Shown: piece after piece, positions 50,945 to 59,150 of the stretch
Position numbering within the stretch: the first letter of the stretch is position 1
Layout: each line of letters begins with the position of its first letter
NCBI RefSeq assembly: GCF_002237445.1
Contig: NZ_CP022527.1
Location: 1,364,001 to 1,428,000 of the forward strand
DNA length: 64,000 nucleotides
Source of the DNA: Neisseria sp. KEM232
GTDB taxonomy: Bacteria; Pseudomonadota; Gammaproteobacteria; Burkholderiales; Neisseriaceae
Direction: 5' to 3'
The notes under the pieces: generated by a model
What the model saw: the letters and a program-made list of their open reading frames with translations, nothing else
The model's database searches: none
Told to the model about the DNA's origin: nothing
Made by a program: the position numbers and the translations under genes

Positions 50945-51013
50945 GCAGGTTGGGCATTGATGCCCGACGTTTTTTCGTTTCTTATTTTGTCGGACATGAA
51001 TGCCCGACCTACG
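50945..51013. repeat. GTAGGTCGG palindromic element
   Basis: About 69 bases with ends GCAGGTTGGGCAT and ATGCCCGACCTAC and an AT-rich centre. The rest of 50923-51257 holds six Kingella-type DUS cores and one ATGCCGTCTGAA core, but no gene. Confidence 0.75.
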
Positions 51014-51257
51014 GCGCTTGGTTGCGGCTTTCAGGCTGCCTTTGGAAGCAGATTGGAAAAAGAGTAATCATAACAAAAAGAAAAGGCAGCCTGAAACGCA
51101 TCGGCTGCCGTGTTTACTCTGCTGTTTGCAGGGATAAATGTGGGTTTCAGACGGCATTCCGCATTTTCAGGCTGCCCCAATGTCTCCCAAAGGCAGCCTG
51201 AAAACAAAATGGATGCCATCGCAAACAAAGGCAGCCTGAAAGCTGGAAAACAGTTTT

Positions 51258-51602
51258 TCAGGCTGCCCTTTCCTTGTGCGCATCGCCCCAATCTTTCAAC
51301 GCCGTCAGCACCGGTGCAAGCGTTTGTCCGTAGGCGCTCAAGCGGTATTCGACGCGCGGTGGCACTTCGGCGTAAACAGTGCGTTCGATGATGCCGTCGG
51401 CTTCCAGCGCGCGCAGTTGCGCGGTCAGCGTGCGCTGCGATACCGAGGGCAGGATGCGGCGGATTTCGTTGAAGCGCAGCACGCCGTCGCGGTGCAGGCG
51501 GTAGAGAATCGTGCCTTTCCACTTGCCGCCGATAACGGCAAGCGCGGCTTCCACCGAGCAGCCTTCGGCGCAGTCGAATGCGCGGTGTGCGGTTTTGCCC
51601 AT
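51258..51602 (-). CDS. HxlR family transcriptional regulator
   Basis: 114 residues from the ATG at 51600-51602. Winged helix of the HxlR/MarR-like type: CSVEAALAVIGGKWKGTILY, LRFNEIRRILPSVSQRTLTA and QLRALEADGIIERTVYAEVP, then RVEYRLSAYGQTLAPVLTAL. Two N-terminal cysteines (FDCAEGCSVE) are in the position used by redox/electrophile-sensing members such as YodB and QorR. It probably represses neighbouring genes: the hydrolase at 51656 transcribed ahead of it on the same strand, and the divergent oxidoreductase at 52646. Confidence 0.9.
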   Translation of the reverse strand: MGKTAHRAFDCAEGCSVEAALAVIGGKWKGTILYRLHRDGVLRFNEIRRILPSVSQRTLTAQLRALEADGIIERTVYAEVPPRVEYRLSAYGQTLAPVLTALKDWGDAHKERAA

Positions 51603-51655
51603 GATTGTTCCTTGTGTGATGGTTGGATGCCGTCTGAAACGGTTTTCAGGCTGCC

Positions 51656-52399
51656 TTACAGCTTGTAAAACACTTTCATCGCCGCCCACAGGATTTCAGG
51701 CTGCTCTTTGATGACTTCATGCGCGGCAAACGGCACGTTCATCAGGTGCGCTTCAGGTAGGACTTGGCGCAAGCTGTTCAGGGCTTCGGCGGAGAGCAGG
51801 AAATCGTCTTCGCCGCGCACCGCCAGCACGGGGGCTTTGATGTTGGTGGTGTTTTCATTCGGGAATCCTGCCGCCGTGTCGTCCGTCCACAGGCGGCGCA
51901 GGTCGGCGACCAGCGCGTCCAAATCGGGGCGGGGGTTGTGTTTTTGGTAGGCGGCGACCTGCTCGGACATCTGCCCGCGCACGTCGGCAACGGTGAGGCT
52001 TGCCATCATTTCGCGCGGGGTGTCGCGGCTGTGCCATTGCGCGCCGACGGTCAGCACGGACTGCACGCGGGTATCATCGGCGGCAATGCGGTAGGCGGTA
52101 ACACCGCCGTCGCTGAATCCGAACAGGTGAAACTGGCGCAGCCCGACGGCTTCGATAATCTGCCGCGCGTCGTCGGCGGTTTGGGCGTAAGTCAGCGGCA
52201 CGTCGCCGCGCGTGGAGCGTCCGTGTCCGCGCGTGTCAATGGCGAGAGTGCGGAAATGCGCTTGCAGGCGGGGCAGCAGCGGGGCGAAATCCTCCGCCGA
52301 ACCGAGTCCACCATGCAGCAGGACGATGGCGGGCGCGTCGGCTTTGCCGCCGAGTTGGTAGGACAGTTCGGCGTTTTGGTAATGCAGGGTTGCGGTCAT
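51656..52399 (-). CDS. Alpha/beta hydrolase
   Basis: 247 residues from the ATG at 52397-52399, preceded by AGGAG. Alpha/beta hydrolase fold: AIVLLHGGLGSAEDFAPLLP, LAIDTRGHGRSTRG, nucleophile elbow LFGFSDGGVTAYRIA near residue 98, acid in LAVRGEDDFLLS and catalytic His in MNVPFAAHEVI. The substrate is unknown. Upstream, a Tat-type leader is in a different frame; removing one base from a C6 tract would fuse it to this protein (see 52400-52529). It could therefore exist as a cytosolic form now and an exported form after a frameshift. Confidence 0.85.
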   Translation of the reverse strand: MTATLHYQNAELSYQLGGKADAPAIVLLHGGLGSAEDFAPLLPRLQAHFRTLAIDTRGHGRSTRGDVPLTYAQTADDARQIIEAVGLRQFHLFGFSDGGVTAYRIAADDTRVQSVLTVGAQWHSRDTPREMMASLTVADVRGQMSEQVAAYQKHNPRPDLDALVADLRRLWTDDTAAGFPNENTTNIKAPVLAVRGEDDFLLSAEALNSLRQVLPEAHLMNVPFAAHEVIKEQPEILWAAMKVFYKL

Positions 52400-52529
52400 G
52401 GGTTTGCTCCTGTTTGGATTGAAATGGGATGTTGTGCCGCTGCGTTTCGGTGCGGCAAGGATGGGGGGACACCAATGCGGATAAAGTGGCAGCGGCGGTA
52501 ATTTTGAGCAGGGTGCGGCGGGTGGGCAT
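52400..52529 (-). other. Out-of-frame Tat signal peptide upstream of the hydrolase
   Basis: From the ATG at 52527-52529 the frame reads MPTRRTLLKITAAATLSALV, a twin-arginine leader, then meets a tract of six C (52463-52468 on the plus strand as G). As sequenced it continues out of frame with the hydrolase. With one C fewer it would read VSPILAAPKRSGTTSH and run into the hydrolase start, giving a good A-x-A cleavage site and a fusion of about 290 residues. It is either a slipped or phase-variable tract, or a sequencing error. Confidence 0.65.
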
Positions 52530-52645
52530 GATTGTTCCTTTGCCAGTATCCAATAAGTAACCTACTGAAAAATAAGTGCGTTCTTAACAAGCACGCGCCC
52601 GCATTTTAAGATGCACGTCCCTTTTACACAACGGAGAAGCATCAA

Positions 52646-53659
52646 ATGAAAGCCATCGGATTCAACCGCCCGCTGCCCGTCAGCGATGAAAATTGCCTGC
52701 TCGACATCGAACTACCCGCGCCGGAATTGCGCGAACGCGATTTATTGGTCGAAGTGCGTGCCGTGTCGGTTAATCCCGCCGACGTCAAAGTCCGCGCCGC
52801 GCATACGCCTGCAGCAGGGCAGTACCGTATTTTGGGCTGGGATGCAGCGGGTGTGGTCAGAGCCGTCGGTGGCGGTGTGCAGCATTTTCAGGTCGGCGAC
52901 GAAGTCTATTACGCCGGCGTGATTAACCGCCCCGGCTCGTATGCGCAGTTGCAGGCGGTGGACGAGCGCATCGTCGCCCGCAAACCGCGCACGCTCGATT
53001 TTGCCGAAGCAGCCGCATTGCCGCTGACCGCGCTCACCGCGTGGGAAACGTTGTTTGACCGTCTCGACGTGAACAAACCCGTCGCCGGTGGCAGTCGCGC
53101 CCTGCTCCTGGTGGGCGGTGCGGGCGGCGTCGGCTCGATTACCGTGCAGTTGTTGAAAACGCTCACCGACATCCAAACCATCGCCACCGCCTCGCGTCCA
53201 GAAAGCGAAGCATGGCTGCGCCGCCTCGGCGCGGATTACGTCATCAACCACCGCCACAGCCTGCCCGAACAAGTGGCCGCGCTCGGCATCGGTGCGCCGT
53301 CGTGGGCATTTTCCACCAACCACAGCGCACACTACCTGCCGCAACTGGCAGAGCTGCTCGCGCCGCAAGGCCGCATCGCACTGATTGACGACCCCGACGT
53401 CCTCGACGCCAACCCGTTGAAAGGCAAAAGCCTCTCGCTGCATTGGGAATTCATGTTTACCCGCCCCATGCGCGAAACCGCCGACATCGCGCGCCAGGGC
53501 GAAATCCTCGCCAAAGTGGCGCAACTGGTGGACGAAGGCCGTCTGAAAACCACCGCTACGCGTATCATCAACGGCATCAACGCCGCCAACCTGCGCCAAG
53601 CGCATCAGCTGGTGGAGCGTGGCGACATGATTGGCAAGGTGGTGCTGGCGGGGTGGTAA
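52646..53659 (+). CDS. Zinc-independent alcohol dehydrogenase/quinone oxidoreductase family protein
   Basis: 337 residues of the MDR superfamily, zinc-binding-ADH 'ZADH/YogA' branch. Start MKAIGFNRPLPVSDENCLLD; substrate domain SVNPADVKVRAAHTP and ILGWDAAGVVRAVGGGVQHF; NADPH-binding Rossmann motif LLLVGGAGGVGSITVQLLKT near residue 150; LGADYVINH. The catalytic zinc ligands of true alcohol dehydrogenases are not present, so reduction of quinones or enals with NADPH is likely. It is divergent from the HxlR-hydrolase pair, a common arrangement for electrophile-induced oxidoreductases. Confidence 0.9.
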   Translation: MKAIGFNRPLPVSDENCLLDIELPAPELRERDLLVEVRAVSVNPADVKVRAAHTPAAGQYRILGWDAAGVVRAVGGGVQHFQVGDEVYYAGVINRPGSYAQLQAVDERIVARKPRTLDFAEAAALPLTALTAWETLFDRLDVNKPVAGGSRALLLVGGAGGVGSITVQLLKTLTDIQTIATASRPESEAWLRRLGADYVINHRHSLPEQVAALGIGAPSWAFSTNHSAHYLPQLAELLAPQGRIALIDDPDVLDANPLKGKSLSLHWEFMFTRPMRETADIARQGEILAKVAQLVDEGRLKTTATRIINGINAANLRQAHQLVERGDMIGKVVLAGW

Positions 53660-53739
53660 GGCAGCCTGAAAGCATGGTTTGACTGCCAAGCAGCCTGAAA
53701 ACCGAAAACGGGGGGTTCAGGCTGCTTTTGATAACAATC

Positions 53740-53782
53740 AGGCCGTCTGAAAGCCCGAAAACCCGCTTTCAGACGGCCTTTT
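53740..53782. repeat. AG-type DUS pair inside the Kingella-DUS island
   Basis: AGGCCGTCTGAAAGC and its complement with a loop of about 12 bases and a trailing TTTT. It is the only AG-type pair I noticed between 49 and 56.3 kb; Kingella-type pairs lie on both sides. Confidence 0.75.
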
Positions 53783-53864
53783 CCCCATCCGCCGCATGAC
53801 AGCGGTGATAAAAAGCAGCCTGAAACTCGCTTCGCTTGTTTTCAGGCTGCCTTTGCTTTCGTGC

Positions 53865-55079
53865 TTACTTGATGTTCAGCGGAATGCGGTACAAGCGCGT
53901 GGCATCGGTTTCGCCGTTGGGCAGGCGTTTGGGCACGATGGTGTGGTCGTCTTTGGAATCGATGCCGAAATCGTCATCGTTGATAATCCACAGCGTTTTG
54001 CCGCCGTCGGCGACCCACATGCCTTCAAATTTGGACGATTGGAAGTCCACGTCTTTTTTCACGTCGCTCACCAAAACTTTGCTCACAGGCTTGATGCCCG
54101 CAGCAGCGAGTTCTTCCCAAGTGTTTTCTTCAATCGCTTTGCCGTTCACTTTGAAGCCGTTTTCGCTGTCGGCGGGGTCGGAAACGTCGGTGGCGCCGCG
54201 CAGGTCAATCAGGTAAACGTGTTTCACGTTTTTGCCGTTGTGTTCGTCCACCAAAAAGCGGTGTTCGTCGATGGCGCGGATTTCGGAGTTTTTCCAATAG
54301 TTGCCGCCTTGGCGGTACAGGTATTGCTTGGTTTTGCCTGTTGCCAAATCAAACGACAAGATGCGCGTTACCGATTCGTTTTTCACCGCATCTTTGCTCG
54401 GGTTGTGCAACGTCGATTGCATGATGCCGACCAATACGCGGTTGCTCGGCGTGGTGGTCAAGCCTTCCATGCCGCGGTTGGGGCGCAGATGGCCGAGTAC
54501 GGCGGGCAGGCGGCGGCCGTTGGTTTGCACGCCGCGCGGACTCATGCGCTCGAGCTCGAAGCCGTTGCGGTCAAAGTGCACGATGTGCGGGCCGTATTCG
54601 TCGGACACCCAGAAAGTGCCGTCTTTCATCACTGCCAGCCCTTCGCTGTCGATGCCGGTGATGTCGCGCTGCAAGAGGTGTTTGTCGGTATCGACCACGG
54701 TTTCTTTGGAGGTGCCGTAGCCTTTGGGGTTGGGCAGGCCGGTGAGCGGTTTGCCGTTGGCGTCTTTGAGTGGGATGTCGCGCAGTTTTTTAATTGTGCC
54801 GTTGGTTTGGATTTCAAAATGGCCGATGCTCGGCGTGAAGTCCGGCTGCAGGAAGATTTTGATGTTTTCGCCGCCGTCGGCATTGGGGCCGCGGTCGGTT
54901 AAGCCGTAGAAGCGGTTGGGGTTTTGCGGGTCGGCGTCGATGGACGAGCCGTAGCCTTTGTAAAACGGCACGCCCTGCACTTCGCCCAGTTTTTCCACGG
55001 GCATGGGGAGGGTTTCGGCAAGGGCGGGATGGGCGGCGAACAGGCCGATCAGGGCGGCAAGAAGGGTTGTTTGTTTCAT
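53865..55079 (-). CDS. Esterase-like phytase family periplasmic protein
   Basis: 404 residues with a Sec signal (MKQTTLLAALIGLFAAHPALA). The mature protein matches the 'esterase-like activity of phytase' beta-propeller family: YKGYGSSIDADPQNPNRFYG, LTDRGPNADGG, DITGIDSEGLAVMKDGTFWV, SDEYGPHIVHFD, and a later SSKFEGMWVADGGKTLWIIN with NDDDFG. It is expected to hydrolyse phosphate or other esters in the periplasm; the substrate is unclear. Both ends are marked by Kingella-type DUS. The codon use is a little less GC-biased than in core genes. Confidence 0.88.
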   Translation of the reverse strand: MKQTTLLAALIGLFAAHPALAETLPMPVEKLGEVQGVPFYKGYGSSIDADPQNPNRFYGLTDRGPNADGGENIKIFLQPDFTPSIGHFEIQTNGTIKKLRDIPLKDANGKPLTGLPNPKGYGTSKETVVDTDKHLLQRDITGIDSEGLAVMKDGTFWVSDEYGPHIVHFDRNGFELERMSPRGVQTNGRRLPAVLGHLRPNRGMEGLTTTPSNRVLVGIMQSTLHNPSKDAVKNESVTRILSFDLATGKTKQYLYRQGGNYWKNSEIRAIDEHRFLVDEHNGKNVKHVYLIDLRGATDVSDPADSENGFKVNGKAIEENTWEELAAAGIKPVSKVLVSDVKKDVDFQSSKFEGMWVADGGKTLWIINDDDFGIDSKDDHTIVPKRLPNGETDATRLYRIPLNIK

Positions 55080-55373
55080 AATTTTCCTTTGTTAACTTAA
55101 CTCAAAGTTTGTAAAAAGCGAGACATTCTAATTTATTTTGCGTTAAGAGATAAAGCAAAAATTGCGCCCGCATACTGTTGTTTTACTCCAAAGGCAGTGC
55201 GGTGTTCCAAGTTTCGCCGCGTGGATGCTTCAATCCGGCAGATGCTTGCACGGTCGGCGGGGAGTGTCGGATACGGGTATCCGGCCTTTCGCCTGTTCGC
55301 GGTATGGCAACGGCGATAAAAAGGCAGCCTGAAAGCCTATTTCAGCTTTCAGGCTGCCTTTATCGTGTGCGGA

Positions 55374-56255
55374 TTACTCTGCTACGCCAACGGCTTTGAG
55401 CAGCTCGTCTGCCGCCAGAATGCCCAGCGCGTTGCCTGCCAAGGGGCTGTCGCCGGTGAGCAGGCGGCGGTCTTTGTGCACGCTGCCGTCGATGGAAGTT
55501 TTGCTGTTTTTCACCACCATGCCCAGCTCTTCAAGGCGTTTGGCAAGCAGCCAGGGCAGTTTGCCGGGCATATAGCCGATGTCCAGATTCGCGCCTTCGT
55601 CCAAAGCGTCGGGGAACACGCACAGTTCGTAGCCTTTGAACGGGAACTCACTATCGGCGCGACCTACGGATGCGGCAGCCAGCGCGGCGGGGCCGTGGCA
55701 CAGGGTGATGATGAATTTGTCGTTCTCCAACGCCCAATCGAGCAGGCGCTGCATGTCGCGGCTTTCAGGCAGCTTGTTGAACGCGCCGTGGCCGCCGGGA
55801 ATCAGCACGGCGATGTAGGGTGAATCGGGTGCGGTTACTTCGTCCAAAATGTCGGCAAAGCGCGCGGGTTTGTCGAGTTTGGGCAGGTATTCGGCGTAGA
55901 TTTCGGCGATGGCTTGGTCTTCGCCCGGCATCGCCCACATTTCAAATTTGGCGTGGTTGCCCGACAGGGTGGAGACGTCGATTTCAAAGCCGGCTTTGTG
56001 GATGTGCAGCATCGGCAGCAGGGTTTCGACAGGGTGGTTGCCGGTGGAGAAGAATTTGCCGTTTTGCATTTGCAGATAACGCTCGTCGGTGGCGACCATC
56101 AGCACTTTGAATTTGCCGCCGGTGTAGGGCTTGGCAAATTTGGTGCCGGCATAGTTGGTTTTGGACGCGGTGTATTGGCTCAACGAGTATTCGGAGGGGA
56201 AAAAAGCGTTGTGCTCGGCGCGGTCGGCGACGGGCTGTTTGGACAATTCTGTCAT
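55374..56255 (-). CDS. hchA: Hsp31-type glyoxalase III/protein deglycase
   Basis: 293 residues of the DJ-1/PfpI superfamily, Hsp31 branch. Start TELSKQPVADRAEHNAFFPS; core KVLMVATDERYLQMQNGKFF, STGNHPVETLLPMLHIHKAG; catalytic motif PGGHGAFNKLPES and the nucleophile Cys in FIITLCHGPAALAAASVG near residue 190; end AGNALGILAADELLKAVG. It converts methylglyoxal to lactate without glutathione and acts as a holding chaperone. It is the last gene of the foreign-DUS island; the gap after it (55080-55373) holds a GTGTCGGATACGGGTATCCG palindrome and a Kingella-type DUS pair. Confidence 0.93.
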   Translation of the reverse strand: MTELSKQPVADRAEHNAFFPSEYSLSQYTASKTNYAGTKFAKPYTGGKFKVLMVATDERYLQMQNGKFFSTGNHPVETLLPMLHIHKAGFEIDVSTLSGNHAKFEMWAMPGEDQAIAEIYAEYLPKLDKPARFADILDEVTAPDSPYIAVLIPGGHGAFNKLPESRDMQRLLDWALENDKFIITLCHGPAALAAASVGRADSEFPFKGYELCVFPDALDEGANLDIGYMPGKLPWLLAKRLEELGMVVKNSKTSIDGSVHKDRRLLTGDSPLAGNALGILAADELLKAVGVAE

Positions 56256-56377
56256 GAGGTTTCCTTTATGTCGTTCAGGTTGAAAGCGGCGGATTATAGT
56301 GTTTGTTTATCTGAAACGATAACTTGTTTGCTTGTTTTAAAAGTGTTTGTTAAGCTGTTATTCAGAAAGAAAAAAAC

Positions 56378-56431
56378 AGGCCGTCTGAAAAGCGTTTTAG
56401 GGATGGGTTTGACGCTTTCAGACGGCCTTTT
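56378..56431. terminator. DUS-pair terminator after kdsD
   Basis: AGGCCGTCTGAAAAGCG and its complement, loop of about 18 bases, 10 bases after the kdsD stop codon (minus strand). Here the AG-type DUS resumes, marking the right edge of the island. Confidence 0.75.
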
Positions 56432-56441
56432 GCAGCGATAA

Positions 56442-57422
56442 TCAGACGATGCGTGCCTGTAGGAGATCGTGCATATTGAGTGCGCCGGCAAGCAGGCCGT
56501 CGCTGCCGACGGCAAACAGGCCGCTGATGTTGTGCTGCTGCATTTCTTTCAGGGCTTCGGTGGCAAGTTTGTCGGGCGGGATGGTTTTCGGGTTGCGGTG
56601 CATCACGTCGTCGACGGTGAGTCCGGAGAAGGATTCGCTTTTTTGGAACAGACGGCGCAGGTCGCCGTCGGTGAGTACGCCTTTCAGACGGCCTTCACGG
56701 TCGGTGACGGCGAGCATGCCCAGCCCTTTTTCGCTCATGATGACCACGGCGTCTTTCAGCAGCGTGCCTTCGGTGACGGCGGGGGAATGTGCGCCGCTGT
56801 GCATCAGGTCGGCCACACGCAGCAGCAGGCGTTTGCCCAGGCGGCCGGCGGGGTGGCTGAGGGCGAAGTCTTCGCGGGTGAAGGAGCGGGCGCGCAGCAG
56901 GGTAACGGCCAGCGCGTCGCCCAAGGCCATGACGGCAGTGGTGCTGGATGTGGGGGCAAGGCCGAGCGGGCAGGCTTCCTGCGACACGGCGGCGGTGAGG
57001 TGGATGTCGGCGTGGCGCGCCATGGTCGATTCGGGATGGGCGGTGATGCAGATAAGGCTGATGTTTTTGCGTTTGAGCGCGGGCAGGATGGTGGCGATTT
57101 CGTCGCTCTCGCCCGAGTTGGAGATGGCCAGCACCACATCGCCGTCGACTATCATGCCCAAGTCGCCGTGCGCCGCTTCGGCGGGGTGGACGAAGAAGGC
57201 AGGCGTACCGGTGGAGGCGAGGGTGGCGGCGATTTTGTGGCCGACGTGGCCTGATTTGCCGATGCCGGTCACGACCAGGCGGCCGGTGCAGTTGAGGATG
57301 GTGTCGGCGGCGGCGGCGAAACTGCCGTCGAGGCCGTCTGAAATCTCGCGCAGGGCGGCGGCTTCGGTTTGTAAGACTTCCTGTGCCCAGCGGATGTATT
57401 GGGCAGCGTTTTCGGTTTGCAT
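56442..57422 (-). CDS. kdsD: D-arabinose 5-phosphate isomerase (KdsD/KpsF)
   Basis: 326 residues from the ATG at 57420-57422; the frame extends upstream without homology. It converts ribulose 5-phosphate to arabinose 5-phosphate, the first step of Kdo synthesis for lipooligosaccharide. It has the SIS domain (RLVVTGIGKSGHVGHKIAAT; STGTPAFFVHPAEAAHGDLG; AISNSGESDEI) and two CBS domains (MSEKGLGMLAVTDREGRLKG; NPKTIPPDKLATEALKEMQQ). The active-site His and Lys are present. It is divergent from tal, as in other neisseriae. A DUS is translated inside the CBS region (REGRLKGVL). Confidence 0.95.
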   Translation of the reverse strand: MQTENAAQYIRWAQEVLQTEAAALREISDGLDGSFAAAADTILNCTGRLVVTGIGKSGHVGHKIAATLASTGTPAFFVHPAEAAHGDLGMIVDGDVVLAISNSGESDEIATILPALKRKNISLICITAHPESTMARHADIHLTAAVSQEACPLGLAPTSSTTAVMALGDALAVTLLRARSFTREDFALSHPAGRLGKRLLLRVADLMHSGAHSPAVTEGTLLKDAVVIMSEKGLGMLAVTDREGRLKGVLTDGDLRRLFQKSESFSGLTVDDVMHRNPKTIPPDKLATEALKEMQQHNISGLFAVGSDGLLAGALNMHDLLQARIV

Positions 57423-57500
57423 GATTTTGTCCTGTTTTAAAGCAAAGGCGGCGCGTGTTACGATGCGCCCCTTATTTAATGGCAATGGAGAACGAAAAAA

Positions 57501-58556
57501 ATGAGCATTTTAACGGACGTGAAAAACTTAGGCCAACAAATCTGGCTCGACAATCTGTCGCGCTCGCTGGTGCAAAGCGGGGATCTGGCGCGGATGCTGG
57601 AAGAGGGCGTGTGCGGCGTCACCTCCAACCCCGCCATTTTCCAAAAGGCTTTTGCCGCCGATTCGTTATACGCAGAAGACGTGGCGGCGCTGAAAACGCA
57701 GAATCTCACCGCCAAACAGCGTTATGAAACGCTGGCCGTGGCCGACGTGCGTGCTGCCTGCGATGTCTGCCTGAAAGAATACGAAGCAGACAGCGGGCGC
57801 GGCGGATTTGTCAGCCTCGAAGTGTCGCCCGAGCTGGCACACGATGCGGCGGGTACGGTGGTCGAAGCGCGCCGCCTGTTCCGCAAAATCGGCCGCCCGA
57901 ACTCGATGATCAAAATCCCCGCCACTGACGCAGGGCTGGCGGCCTTGGAAACGCTGGTTTCAGACGGCCTTAACATCAATCTGACCCTGCTGTTTTCCCG
58001 CCGCCAAACCGTCAGAGCTTATGAAGCCTATGTGCGCGGCATTCGCGCGCGGCTTGCGCGCGGCGAAGCGGTTGGCGGCATCCGCGTGGTAGCCAGCTTC
58101 TTTATCTCGCGTATCGACAACGCGCTGGACGGCAATCTGCCCGCACACCTGCGCGGCAAAACCGCGGTTGCGCTGGCCAAAGCGGCCTATGCTGACTGGC
58201 AGGACTTTTTCGGCAGCACGGAATTTGCTGACCTGGCAAGGCAGGGCGCCAACCGCGTGCGGCTGCTGTGGGCGTCCACCGGCGTGAAAAACCCCGCCTA
58301 TCCGCCGACGCTGTATGTCGACAGCCTGATCGGCGAAGACACCGTCAACACTGTGCCCGATGCCACTTTGCAGGCATTTATTGCAGGCGGCACCGCCCGT
58401 GCCGAATTGGCAGAGAATACAGACGGAGCATTGGCTGCGCTGGAAGAGGTTGCCGGTTTGGGTATAGATGTGGAAGCGTTGGCCGAACGTTTGCAGCAAG
58501 ACGGTTTGGCGCAGTTTGATGATGCGTTTGCCAAACTGTTGGCATTGTTGTCCTGA
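57501..58556 (+). CDS. tal: Transaldolase
   Basis: 351 residues, the longer neisserial/cyanobacterial-type (TalB-like subfamily 2). It transfers dihydroxyacetone units between sedoheptulose 7-phosphate and glyceraldehyde 3-phosphate. Motifs: GVTSNPAIFQKAFA near residue 40, the Schiff-base Lys in PNSMIKIPATDAGL near residue 140, NINLTLLFS, and VASFFISRIDNALD. The end is DDAFAKLLALLS. A ribosome-binding site (GGAGAACG) is present. A weak promoter (TTAAAG-16-TACGAT, 57437-57464) may serve tal. Convergent with rpsI-rplM across a DUS pair. Confidence 0.95.
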   Translation: MSILTDVKNLGQQIWLDNLSRSLVQSGDLARMLEEGVCGVTSNPAIFQKAFAADSLYAEDVAALKTQNLTAKQRYETLAVADVRAACDVCLKEYEADSGRGGFVSLEVSPELAHDAAGTVVEARRLFRKIGRPNSMIKIPATDAGLAALETLVSDGLNINLTLLFSRRQTVRAYEAYVRGIRARLARGEAVGGIRVVASFFISRIDNALDGNLPAHLRGKTAVALAKAAYADWQDFFGSTEFADLARQGANRVRLLWASTGVKNPAYPPTLYVDSLIGEDTVNTVPDATLQAFIAGGTARAELAENTDGALAALEEVAGLGIDVEALAERLQQDGLAQFDDAFAKLLALLS

Positions 58557-58581
58557 CCGGCTGTTTTGCCGCAAATGCGGA

Positions 58582-58626
58582 CAGGCCGTCTGAAAACATT
58601 TATCTGTACGGCGTTTCAGACGGCCT
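58582..58626 (+). repeat. Inverted DUS pair after tal
   Basis: AGGCCGTCTGAAAAC and GTTTCAGACGGCCT with a loop of about 16 bases; may help end tal transcription. Another DUS-like core (TTCAGACGGCTT) is near 58674. Confidence 0.6.
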
Positions 58627-58704
58627 GCTGTCCGCGGCCGGTTGCGACCGTTCAAACTTATCAAACCCGAACGTTCAGACGGCTTTCCTTCCGTTCACGA
58701 ACAA

Positions 58705-58736
58705 TAAAAAAACCCTGCCGGAAAAGCAGGGTTTTT
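58705..58736 (-). terminator. Rho-independent terminator of rplM-rpsI
   Basis: Ten-base stem AAAACCCTGC / GCAGGGTTTT (58709-58718 with 58726-58735) followed on the minus strand by a T run. It lies 13 bases after the rpsI stop codon. Confidence 0.88.
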
Positions 58737-58748
58737 GCTGAAAACGGA

Positions 58749-59141
58749 TTAACGTTTCGAGAACTGTTTGGCGCGGCGTGCTTTGCGCAGACCCGGTTTT
58801 TTACGTTCCACTTCGCGGGCGTCGCGGGTAACGAAACCGGCTTGAGACAGCGCGGATTTCAATGCGGCGTCGTAATCGATCAGGGCGCGGGTAATGCCGT
58901 GGCGGATGGCGCCGGACTGGCCGGTTTCGCCGCCGCCGGTGACGTTGACTTTGATGTCGAAGGATTCGGCATTTTCAGTCAGAACCAAGGGCTGGCGCAC
59001 GACCATGCGGCTGGTTTCGCGGGCGAAGAATTCGTCGACGGGACGGCCGTTTACGATAATCTGGCCGCTGCCTTTTTGCAGGAATACGCGGGCAACCGAA
59101 CTTTTGCGGCGGCCTGTGCCGTAGTAGTATTTACCGTTCAT
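58749..59141 (-). CDS. rpsI: 30S ribosomal protein S9
   Basis: 130 residues, full length. Start MNGKYYYGTGRRKSSVARVF; GSGQIIVNGRPVDEFF; DIKVNVTGGGETGQSGAIRH; end PGLRKARRAKQFSKR, the basic tail that reaches the P site of the 30S subunit. It follows rplM after 9 bases, the universal rplM-rpsI operon. Confidence 0.98.
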   Translation of the reverse strand: MNGKYYYGTGRRKSSVARVFLQKGSGQIIVNGRPVDEFFARETSRMVVRQPLVLTENAESFDIKVNVTGGGETGQSGAIRHGITRALIDYDAALKSALSQAGFVTRDAREVERKKPGLRKARRAKQFSKR

Positions 59142-59150
59142 GTTGCGTCC

